A stretch of 64,000 bases of DNA from Branchiostoma floridae. Its lineage: Eukaryota; Chordata; Leptocardii; Amphioxiformes; Branchiostomatidae. A program made the translations under genes and the position numbers. The stretch lies in the NCBI RefSeq assembly GCF_000003815.2, contig NC_049984.1:4230695-4294694 (forward strand), read 5' to 3'. Positions 44,901 through 54,900 of this stretch are shown here, piece after piece (the stretch's first letter is position 1; each line of letters starts with the position of its first letter). The notes under the pieces are model-generated. The model was given only the letters and a program-made list of their open reading frames with translations, searched no databases and had not been told where the DNA came from.

Positions 44901-46830
44901 ACAATCAAGTTCAGGTCCGGACCTTGACCTGATTCTCTGGACTTGTAGCTCAGTTTTCTGTACTGGTACCCACCCCTGTATCAGTTTAAGTCTTCAGGAT
45001 ACCAGGAAGGGTAAATTTAAAAGGTCTCAGCTTCATTTCGACTAAACAAGCTAGCAGACAAAAGTAGTGACTGAAATAAAGCAATTTCATTTTTTGCTCC
45101 TGTGTCATGTATTCTCTGTGTCTTATTGTACATTGATAACCAATACTATCATACATTTTATGAACAAATATAATCGCATTTGGATGATAAAGGAAGATCC
45201 CACCTTCTGAAGTAGCCTTCAGTCGTCACTAGCAAGACCCACCCAAATACCAAATATCATTACAATCTATCCAGGTGTTCTCTTATCATAATATGCTGAT
45301 TTCAAATATCACAACACAGAACAACACACGCACAGCCCCACACAAAACAAAATTACCCTATTTTTCTCATGGAGTAAACTAGCTTGCAATTTGAACCATA
45401 CATGTGTACATAGCACAGTTCTATTTTATTTATAATTGATAAAACCTAATCTCTGCTTGGAGAAAAAGTCACATACAGACGCAAATGCACACAAACACGG
45501 CACACACATGAATATCAATTTAAAAAGGACACAACCAAGAAATGTGGTACTGCAGTGCTGGCCTGTTGCCATTCTCTAACAGCCCAAGTATAGCATACAT
45601 GTGGTATTCAAATACAATTCAATCTCTACAACTTGATAAAAAACGGATATTTACTTCCGGAGTTTCAAGTGACATCCATCACTCTTCTTCAGCGTCACTA
45701 TTGCAGGGACAGAAATTTGCTTCTTTGGATGGCCAAAAATATCACCCCATTTGTCTCAAAAATGTGAATTTGGGGACAAAAAATGGATTTCCCAGGCTTT
45801 AAAGTGACTGATTTAGCAATTAACAACACGGGCGCCCAAACAGTAATTGGGATGGAAAAAAAAATAATGCTGAAGAAAGCGTTGCATATGATGCACCAAA
45901 CAAGTATTTGTTCCTAATCTGCAAAATTTGTTGGCATCTTTCAAATTTTGGGTCCCTATTCGGTCACAGTATTTAGTGCAAACAGGATGTAAGCATTTGT
46001 CTTTTCCAGTTTGCTTATCCTTCTGATAAGCCACAGCCCATGCAGAGCTGGCAACTGAATTCTGCCCAAAGCTGATCAGCACCAGGCCCCTTCACCATAT
46101 CTAAGCTTCGGTGTTGACTATTTAACATAATATTACTGTTTATGCCCGTATGTTTTTAGTTTGAAACAACTTCTACCACCTTTGAACTGTACTTCCTGTA
46201 ATGCCAAATCTGACCCTTGCAACCTACTCACCGACTTCCTACCACGCTACTTACGGACACACAACAACACAAGCAAACACACAATGAAAACAAAAGATCT
46301 ATAGTCTACACAGAGCCAACAGATCACATATACCTACTAAATAGCAAAAACACATACCTACAGGCTACAGCATTTACATCATTGGGCTGTGACTTTGTTA
46401 GAAATACCAAGAATTACACTTGAAACCGGGATTTAGCTCCTAAGATCCCTAGACTGCATGAAGGTTAAGTTCACATGGCAAGTCTTGAGTCAAAATAAAA
46501 GCTATTATGTACACCGTGAACTCATTACTGCAAATCTGGATCAAGGAAACCTACATCATGTAACTCTGTATTCTGCAGGTATTGATTTAGCCAAGGTAGT
46601 TTTATGTTCAGTACAGTACAGTACAGCAAACTTATCATTTGATGAATCTTTTGCCCCCTCAAACTACGATTACCAGTAGTCTTGTCCTAGCGCACCCTTC
46701 CAGACTTACATTTACATTTATATATCATTCAATGATTGAATAAAGAGACTCTTTTTACACAACCATTACTTTATTCTCACGGTGACCGTCTGTCACCTTC
46801 AGGGCAATTCTGACTGGTTCACATTGTACT

Positions 46831-46914
46831 GCAGGACAGGTGTCGCTGCTCACAGTTCAGATGCGGTCACAAAACGTACTGCATCTGAACTGTGAGCAGC
46901 GACACCTGTCCTGC
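46831..46914. repeat. 34-bp perfect inverted repeat hairpin
   Basis: Positions 46831-46864 (starting GCAGGACAGGTGTCGCTGCT) and 46881-46914 are perfect inverses over 34 bp around a 16-bp spacer. Absence of any mismatch means a recent origin or selection. No target duplication was seen. Confidence 0.9.
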
Positions 46915-46949
46915 CTAGCACGTGGAACTAACGTATAGCTGCACAAAGA

Positions 46950-47120
46950 CAGTAGAAGCCACTTAATTGCATGCTGCATTTGCATTTCGTGCAATCATCA
47001 GAATGGTGCAACAAAGCGAAGTTATTATGCTGGACTGCACCACCACGGGATTTGGGGATTTAGTGCAATTAACAGAAGTGTGCGATTATGCGTTGTGCAA
47101 ATAACTGGCTTATGCTGTAC
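46950..47120. mobile_element. CAGTAGAAGCC MITE, copy 2
   Basis: It begins CAGTAGAAGCCACTTAATTGC and contains TGGTGCAACAAAGCGAAG, ACCACGGGATTTGGGGATTT and GTGCAATTAACAGAAGTGTG in the order seen at 54587-54761. Its right end has decayed after AACTGGCT. Confidence 0.75.
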
Positions 47121-48261
47121 TGATGTACTAGTATACATACATACACTATTGATCACATGTACATGTCTTAATCCTTCTTGGAAGATAACATCGATGGAGC
47201 AATTTCAATTCAGCAATTATCGTAGCCAACCAGCTCTAATGCAGCGTTTAGCGTTGTTGGTAAATTATTTGAAGCGTTGTCGGTCACATTAATTCTTCAT
47301 AACAACCCTATTGGCTGTCCAGAATATATATGATTGAAGTACAGCTAGTAGCCATCTGTGAGGAGGCTGTTGTAACATGCCCAGTGCTCAAGCATCCCTT
47401 CCAAAAGACCAAGGCAGCTCCAACCAGGAACCAGTGGCTATCGTTAAGCGCTATCGAAAACTCTTCGTAGCACATAGTGAAATGCCTAACTGCCCAAAAG
47501 TCACAATGGAATATTAGGTGGTGTTGCTATTTCACTATTTGTAACCTAGTCTTACCTAGCATAGTATGTAAAGAAATATGCTTGGCAATTTACAGTCAAT
47601 AGATGCCAGCCTTTCTAGATTAACTGCTAAGCCCCCACCCCCATGCACACCTGCCACAAACCAGGTCATGTTTTGCCTTCCAGAAAGGCTATACAGCACA
47701 CCCCTATGCTAAACAAATGGACTGTCCCACATCCAGTTTACACCTATGCCCCAGCCTGTCCCCCCAGGGGACAGAGATTGACCTATTAACCCCACGCCTT
47801 GCACCCCTACATGTGGCTTGGGCATCTCTCCAAGCTTCCAGCATTCTCACAAACTCAAGCCGTAGTGAAGTTTACAGGTAACAGTGTGCACTTCTTTCAT
47901 TTACTGTGGGTCTGGAATGATATTCAAGGTTAGAAGCATCATTTCCTTTTGACCCACTGCCCACTCTGGTTGCTTCTTTTACTAGTTTTAGATAAGTTGT
48001 TGAAAAGGGGGAGGGGGGCATGTTTTTTTCATCAAATTATAGACAGGTTTTGCCTGTTTCTTTTGTTCTGACATAAGCGTCACAAAAGGAGCTTATGCAT
48101 TATTCTGTGGTGGTATCAAAAACAACAGAAGGGAGTCAACAGACCTGGGTAATGTTATTTTTGCCTAATTAGCCTCAAGTAATAGATTGGATAGTAGAAC
48201 ACTGCAAAAAATAGGTAGCATAATTGGCCCAGGAGAGTAAGCTCTTTGTTAAGTTTAGTTA

Positions 48262-48490
48262 ATATTAGTCTGGATGCCAGGCTGTTTGCAGGGCCTACAG
48301 AGGCCACTTCCTGGGCTAGCCTTGATGCCAGGCTGGCCACCCCCACCCCCGGGCTCCAAAGCTAGCCTGGATACCAGACTGTTTCTAGGGCTTACACAGG
48401 CCAGGTATATGGCTAGCCTGGATGCCAGACTATTTCTAGGACCTACAGAGACCAGCTCCTAGACTCTTGGGCTAGCCTGGATGCCAGGCT
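48262..48490. repeat. GCTAGCCTGGATGCCAG short tandem repeats, about 4 copies
   Basis: Units of about 50-60 bp carry GCTAGCCTGGATGCCAGRCT, TTTCTAGGGCCTACA and AGGCCAGCTCCT. An isolated unit occurs at 49718-49770 and fragments at 50018 (inverted) and 57336, so the unit also disperses. Confidence 0.7.
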
Positions 48491-48670
48491 ACAGTCAAAC
48501 CTGTCTATAGCGGCCACTCAAGGGACCGGACAAATTTGGCCACTATAGACAGGTGGCCTCTGTATAGAGGTGGTAACTTGTAGATAAAATAATCAAGGGA
48601 CCGACAAAAAGTGGCCACTATGGACAGGTGGCCCCTCTGTAGAGGTGGCCCCTAATACAGGTTTGACTGT
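48491..48670. mobile_element. MITE CAGTCAAACCTG...CAGGTTTGACTG with TA duplications
   Basis: ACAGTCAAACCTGT at 48491-48504 is perfectly inverted at 48657-48670 and TA flanks CAGTC/GACTG on both sides, the Tc1/mariner pattern. Internal TGGCCACTATAGACAGGTGGCC-type palindromes repeat. An isolated end copy, GTACAGGTTTGACTGTAC, is at about 50596-50613. It has no transposase frame. Confidence 0.8.
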
Positions 48671-48928
48671 ATTTCCAGGGCGTACAAAGGCAAGCTCCTC
48701 GGCTCAAGGGCCAACATACCCCCAAGGAAATCCTGCAAATGCGAGCCATGCCCTTCCACCTAACTTAAGTTAGACACAATAGTTACCTTTGCCAGAATGG
48801 CTAAGGTTATGTTTGGTGGTGTGGTTCTCCCCGTTTGTGAGCAGCATAACTCGAGAGGACTTCGATGGATGCAGCTGATATTTGGTGGGTGGGTAGGGGT
48901 GTGGAAGACGAAGGTCGAGTTCGATAAT

Positions 48929-49192
48929 GGGCCTCCTAGCGGCTTGCTAAGGTACTGCAGCAGGACCTGCATGCTTGATATCTCGCGTTCCGGACATGCT
49001 GCGGTCGTGATTTTTGAGCGTTAGGGAGCCCTTAAAGCAGGGAGTGATTGCTGCGAGTTTGGGCCCCCTAGCGGCTTGCTAAGGTACTGCAGCAGGACCT
49101 GCATGCTTGATATCTCGCGCTCCGGACATGCTGCGGTCGTGATTTTTGAGCGTTAGGGAGCCCTTAAAGCAGGGAGTGATTGCTGCGAGTTT
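48929..49192. repeat. two near-identical 132-bp tandem copies
   Basis: Copies 48929-49060 and 49061-49192 differ at about two to three positions; a third copy begins at 49193 (GGGCCCCCTAGTGGC) and diverges at once. Each contains CTGCAGCAGGACCTGCATGC, itself a palindrome-rich word. Confidence 0.9.
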
Positions 49193-49540
49193 GGGCCCCC
49201 TAGTGGCTTTCATGGAAGTGCAGGCGCCGGTTTAATTGCAATCTAGATCTCGATTCCTGGGCTCAAGGGCCAACAAACTGTACCCCCAAGGAAACCTACA
49301 GCAGTATGAAATTTCTCTTACATTTTCCTGCTACAAGGCGAAAATAGGCTAAAATACTGTATGGACTCATTTGGGGCCTTCTGCGGCTGCGTCAATTAGG
49401 GTCATTGCCCTAAATCAAAGCAATGAGCTGTGTTGAACTTGAAGGCAGACCCATGAGTTGGTATCAATTGTGGATCATGTGCAAACATTATGTACTAGAA
49501 CTTCATGTGATTACAAAGCAATCAGAAAATGCAAGGTTAC

Positions 49541-50016
49541 TAGCCTGACTAAAATCGCGCTCCTAGCGGCCGGCCCTACAATTGCCGCCACTCGGGGAGG
49601 GGGTCATTAACCCCAGCCAGCGAGAGATTGTGTCAACACAGGCTACAAGGTTACTACTTACAAACATATCTAAGTAGACATACAATGCACTGCTGTCTTG
49701 CTTTGGTATACCTGAATATAGTCTGGATGCCAGACAGTTTCTAGGGCCTGCAAAGGCCAGCCCCTTGGCTGTGTGGCCAACTTGCCCCAATGAAATTTTA
49801 CACAGGCCTTATTTCATTGAGTCAGACATTGGAAACACAGGTTAGGGTGCATGCAACTCTGGGACAATACACATGTTTTCTTCCCAGCCAAGGGAACATA
49901 TCATCTTGTGAGGCTGTCTGGTAGCCTGTGTTTACACAATCTCTCGCTGTCTGGGGTAGCTGCAACTGTAGGGCTGGCCGCTAGGACTAGTAGGAGCACG
50001 ATTTTAGTCAGGCTAT
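49541..50016. mobile_element. about 475-bp element with about 100-bp imperfect TIRs
   Basis: The left arm (AGCCTGACTAAAATCGCGCT..., including GCGAGAGATTGTGT and ACACAGGCTAC) is inverted at about 49915-50016 (GTAGCCTGTGTTTACACAAT..., ending GCACGATTTTAGTCAGGCT). The interior includes a GGATGCCAG-type unit (49718-49770). No frame was recognised. Confidence 0.75.
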
Positions 50017-50871
50017 GGTGCCTGGCATCCAGGCTAACATAAATGCAGTTTGTCTGGGCCAGTCACAGCTGCAAAGACGAGCAAAATCTGATCACCGCTT
50101 CTATAGACCTACATGTACAAGGCCAGAATCTCGGAATTGAAGGTCATAAACAAGTCATAACTTTATACAGGACTGAAACGTTTCTCCAACACAATACAGT
50201 AAGTGCAGCAAATTTTCAACTGCCCTTAGCTACGTTTTGATGGCCCCTAAGATAAGTTTCCCATTGACAGGACTGATCTATAGTGTAGTGACCACCTGTT
50301 CACATAGAACAGATTTTATCAATCACTGAGTGGTCTCCGTTGACCCTTACCAAATGTCTTGAAATTTTAAGGATCTTTCTGTCAACAGATTTTGGGGGTT
50401 CTAGGAATATATTTACACAACACAAAGGTATACACGGAACAAAACGGCCGTTGTAGTCTTCTTCAGGATCAATACTGATGACCAAAATTTGGTCAACTTG
50501 CCACAAATTATGTGATTAAGACGTCTTTCTCTGTGCATTGAAGGAAATTAATTGTTTGCCTATGCCTTAGTAAAAGGCATGTAGAGGTGATAACTTGTAC
50601 AGGTTTGACTGTACATCAAATTTTGTCATCATAAATCGCTACAGTTTCTGTTATGTAGACCTGAGTGTTGTACATGGAGAACCCATGTGGAGAACCTGAT
50701 TGTAGTGTAAACACATGATATTTTTAAAGCACTGGGGCTGGAATGTACCAATTGACAGCACACACAAGACACTCCTTCCATAAATACTTGGACTGGACCC
50801 CTATAAATAAATACTGGTACCACCACACTAGCTCAGTTTTATGGGTTTGGTGACTTTGGTTGGAGAATTAC

Positions 50872-51086
50872 ACTATTGTAAATGCAGAAATGTTCGCGGT
50901 GGATTAATGTTCGCGGTTTTCGCGGTGACCACTTTACCGCGAACTTAAAACCACCGCGAACATTTTTCTATTATGGTATTAGACTGCAGTCTATGGTGTT
51001 ACCTCGAACTTAAATCCACCGCGAAAAGTCCCTTTTCCCGCTACCGCGAAATTAAATCCCCGCGAACTTAAATGCATTTACAGTAT
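50872..51086. mobile_element. MITE of the GCGAACTTAAATGCATTTACAG family, copy 2
   Basis: Outer ends TATTGTAAATGCAGAAATGTTCGC and, inverted, TACTGTAAATGCATTTAAGTTC form the TIRs; internally GTTCGCGG, ACCGCGAAC and CCGCGAAATTAAATCCCCGC repeat. It is the better preserved partner of 13862-14068 and lies about 820 bp upstream of the transglutaminase exon 1. Confidence 0.8.
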
Positions 51087-51134
51087 CTCCACCCCCACTC
51101 CCATTAAATAAACTGACAAACCTGGTAGCAAGTC

Positions 51135-51600
51135 TGTCTTGCCTTCATTTTTCTTTGGAGCGTCACGCCCTCATTTGTCTTCTCCCTTGGGTGTCCTGTT
51201 TTGGGTCTGTGTAAAGAAGAAATGACAATTGCTCAGTGTACAGGGTAGGGCTTCCTTTGAATTGTGCAAAAATAAAAGTCTCTTGGTCAACGTTTTTGTC
51301 CGTTGAATGGCATCGTTACGCTTGCCGTCATTTTTCTTTGGAGCGTCACGTTTTCTTAAGCAGCCCTCGTTTGTTTTCTCCCTTGGGTGTCCTGTTTTAG
51401 GGCTGTGTAAAGAAGAAATGACAATTGCTCAGTGTACAGGATAGGGCTTCCTTTGAATTGTGCAAAAATAAAAGTCTCTTGGTCAACGTTTTTGTCTGTT
51501 GAATGGCATTGTTACGCTTGCCGTCATTTTTCTTTGGAGCGTCACGTTTTCTTCAGCAGCCCTCGTTTGTTTTCTTCCCCGGGTTTCCTGTTTTGGGTCT
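51135..51600. repeat. 194-bp tandem repeat, 2.4 copies, upstream of transglutaminase exon 1
   Basis: Units start at about 51135, 51328 and 51522 with CATTTTTCTTTGGAGCGTCACG and contain TCTCCCTTGGGTGTCCTG, AAGAAGAAATGACAATTGCT, CAGTGTACAGGRTAGGGCTT and AAAATAAAAGTCTCTTGGTC. Copies 1 and 2 differ by about a dozen changes. The array ends 310 bp before the start codon, so it sits in the presumptive promoter or 5' UTR. Confidence 0.85.
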
Positions 51601-51910
51601 TAGTCTGTAAAACTAAAGGAGATTGTGTTGCTTAAGGATAATATCCTGGGTCAGAGTTCAACAGCTCTACCTGTGCAACCACGGACACACCCCTTTCGAG
51701 TAATTACCCCTGAAAGGGGACTATTTCAGCATTTGCATAACAGGCGTCAGTATCTAAGCCAGGTAGCGTCTCCCTCAAGGCACTGACTTCCCCTCTTTGT
51801 GCTTTCTTTCCTCCAAGATTCCACCTTCTGTCTAGAAGTGCCTGGTCGCAGCTTGTTTCTTACCCTTTGCGCTTGTTTGTCTTGAAGGTGCACAGAAGTA
51901 ACACAAGACC

Positions 51911-54900
51911 ATGCCAAGGAGAAGCAGGAGACAGGCTGCCGTGCGGGCATCCAGCCGGCTCCGGGATTACTACAGCGGAGTAACACCAGGTGTGCCAAGC
52001 AGGTGAGAAGCCTACCTGTGTGTAATCTGCAGGTAAAGACTGACTTTGCTGATGAACAGTTTAGAAGCCTACACTTTCGTTAGGCACCCAAATTCCAGGC
52101 TAGTAAAAGCTAGCTATCATGTGAATCAACATGTCAGTCTTTAGCATGCTTGTACTGGCCTGTACTAAACCTTGTTTGTAACAAAAGCTTGCTCTCATTA
52201 CCTACATAATTGCTCTATTTTAACAACTTACAAAAAAGCTTACTGTTCTTACATAGACAGCCTGCAAGCCTTGAGGGAAGGTGTAAAATGTATTTTGTAT
52301 TTATAGCTGCATTTGCAAACATTTTTGTGCTCCTAATGTATATTTTATGTAATGCTAGCTCACCTTTATTCGTGGGGTAACCTATATCCGTTGTGATGAT
52401 AAACAGGGTATCAAGTCGACGGACGACGATTTCAAATTGTATATAAGTTACCCTGCGGATAAGGGTCGGAACTAGCGTTAGATCCATAGTTTGAGACGTA
52501 CTATTTTTTTTTCTCATGCTAAATAATGTGACAGTCCCATTATGTATGTCATTAGACAGCACAATGGGTCAAACTGGTTTTTCTCTTGCTAGAACACTGC
52601 AATGCATAATTTAGCATTTGCATTTGCATTTAGCATGCATTTATGTTGCAGGTGCAGCATTTAGCTCATTGAAATGAATACTTAAGTTATCAAATTAGCT
52701 ACTTCTTTGTATCCTGCCATGACTTATAATTGATTTTTAGAGTTATTTTCTGAAGAATAGAAAGGGTGGGGTTTGTACTGTGTACATTTCAGTGCCTGTG
52801 GGAGGATTTGCATGGTTGCCAGTCAACATAGAAGTGCTGCCTCCATGCATGGTTTAACCTAAATAAAGTTTGTGACCTGAAAAAGGGGTCAGCATCGTCA
52901 GGATTGAATGGACACGAAAGTTGAAACTTTGCTCCTATGCTGATGTCATCTCAACTCAATTTTAACTTGAAAGTTCATCTGTGTTGGTAGAAGTCATTAT
53001 TGAACTAGTTAAACTGTAATATCCAACACAAAAATTGGACTCAGCCAAATTTTCCACTTAATAACACCATTCTATCATCAACATAAACTCTTACTTTTAA
53101 CACAAAAACTNNNNNNNNNNNNNNNNNNNNNNNNNNNNNNNNNNNNNNNNNNNNNNNNNNNNNNNNNNNNNNNNNNNNNNNNNNNNNNNNNNNNNNNNNN
53201 NNNNNNNNNNAAATAAAGTTTGTGATGTGAAAAAGGTGTTAGTTTGGTAAGTATTGAATGGAGAAGAAAGTGTATATTTTGGTGGTAGGCTGATGTTATT
53301 TAGTCGAAAATTTGGGTGAGTCCAATTTTTGTGTTGGATATTACAGTTTAACTAGTTCAATAATCAACTCAATTTTGTTCAATACATTGGTCATTGGTAA
53401 TTTTTGGTACTTTGGTTGTATCAATGCGCTGGATACATGATAGACAGTTGACTTTTAGTTGGCATAGTCAAATGAGCCAGTGAGAAGTAAACAGTGCAGG
53501 TCTGTTTGATGGCCAGCAGGCTTGACACAGAAGCATTGGTGTTTGTCACCCAACAGTGGAACACACATTACTAGTATTTCTGTTTACCTGCTTTTAAACA
53601 GGTGGATGTAATGGTCAAGTGGTCAGTAAATACACCTTTGAATCACAAGACTTGGGGTGGAGTTCTTAATCTAAACTCAAATCTCATATAACCTCCTTGG
53701 TATGTCCCAGCAATTCCTCATTGGATTTTTATTATTACCAAATATTAGTACTAGTAGTAGTGCCTGTGAATACATGAATGGTACTGAAAGTCATTATTTC
53801 TTTGGAGGGGAAAAAAACAGGTGCCTTGCTTTGATAACAGTCAAGATCATTCAATAATTCTGAAGAAAGTACGAGGCTAACAAAAGATAAGTGGATGCTG
53901 GCTCTGGCCTGCCTTGGCCTATTACAAACTTTGAACTTACATGTGCAAGTAGAGCCCTAGAAGTACAGCCATGCCACCTTGTGGACTTCTGCAGTACTGC
54001 AGTAAATAAATCCTCACACAACTCTCGCTTCCTTGTTTTCCAGGCGCAGACATGCCTCGGAAGATTCCACGTACAGCGGGGGTGACAGCAACGTGCACAA
54101 ACCGACCGCCAGGAACACGGGACGCTTTCAGGTCCTCAACCCCGACAAAAAACGTCAGAACAAAGTCATCAAACATCTGGAGAAGCCCGTAGTGCCGCCC
54201 GAGAAAGGTTTGTTTATTTAACAGTTGTTTTAGTATTGTTGTATTCCTTGATACATGTATCTGTGGGTTATTCAGTTTTGGAAGTAGAAATGTTGATCAG
54301 GTATGGTTTGCTCCCCTTCGTTTACAAATGCTTTATAGGTAGTAGTAAGTCTAACCCCCGTGCTTCTTGTGGGAAAAAAAGTTTTCTGACCCCCAGTCAA
54401 TATCTACAATAGAATAACCCAGATTCAATAATCAGTTACATCACTCTATTAGTCTATAGGGAATTTTAATGTTGAATTAAGATAAGATACACATCTACAT
54501 TTGTATCACTAGTACCAGGTTCTCATAAAATATGGATAATGGATTGTGCCTTCTTGTTTTGTATTTGCAAAATTAGGGAAGGAATACAGTAGAAGCCGCT
54601 TCATTGCACTCCTCATTTGCCATTGCATTTCGTGCAAATATCTGAATGGTGCTACAAAGCGAAGTATTATTTAGCAGGACCGCGCCACCAGGGAAATTTG
54701 GGGTTTTGTGCAATTAACAGAAGTATGCGATTACCTTTGTGCAATTAACTGGCTTCTACTGTACAAGTTTTTTATTACACTGGACAGGATAAGATAACCT
54801 TCATTCAAAAAAATGAAGGATGTTGATTGGTTGGGCTACATCAGGTGACCAAGATGGCTGCCCCCACGAACGAGGAGTAAAACAAAACAGCCTCTAAAAA

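Larger units (their letters stand above)
39839..51910. other. 12-kb gene-poor interval between NCOA5 and the transglutaminase
   Basis: After the NCOA5 3' UTR no exon chain was found on either strand. All open frames are under about 120 codons and lack splice partners. The interval contains elements at 41519-41932, 46831-46914, 46950-47120, 48262-48490, 48491-48670, 48929-49192, 49541-50016, 50872-51086 and 51135-51600, a half copy of the palindromic hAT-like family near 44897-44985, and dispersed repeat fragments near 45640-45780 and 50415-50480. The transglutaminase promoter should lie in its last few hundred bases. Confidence 0.6.

Noticed and set aside
48797-49024. 75-codon frame starting MAKVMFGG
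   Set aside because: It runs into the 132-bp tandem copies, has no splice partners and matches no known protein.
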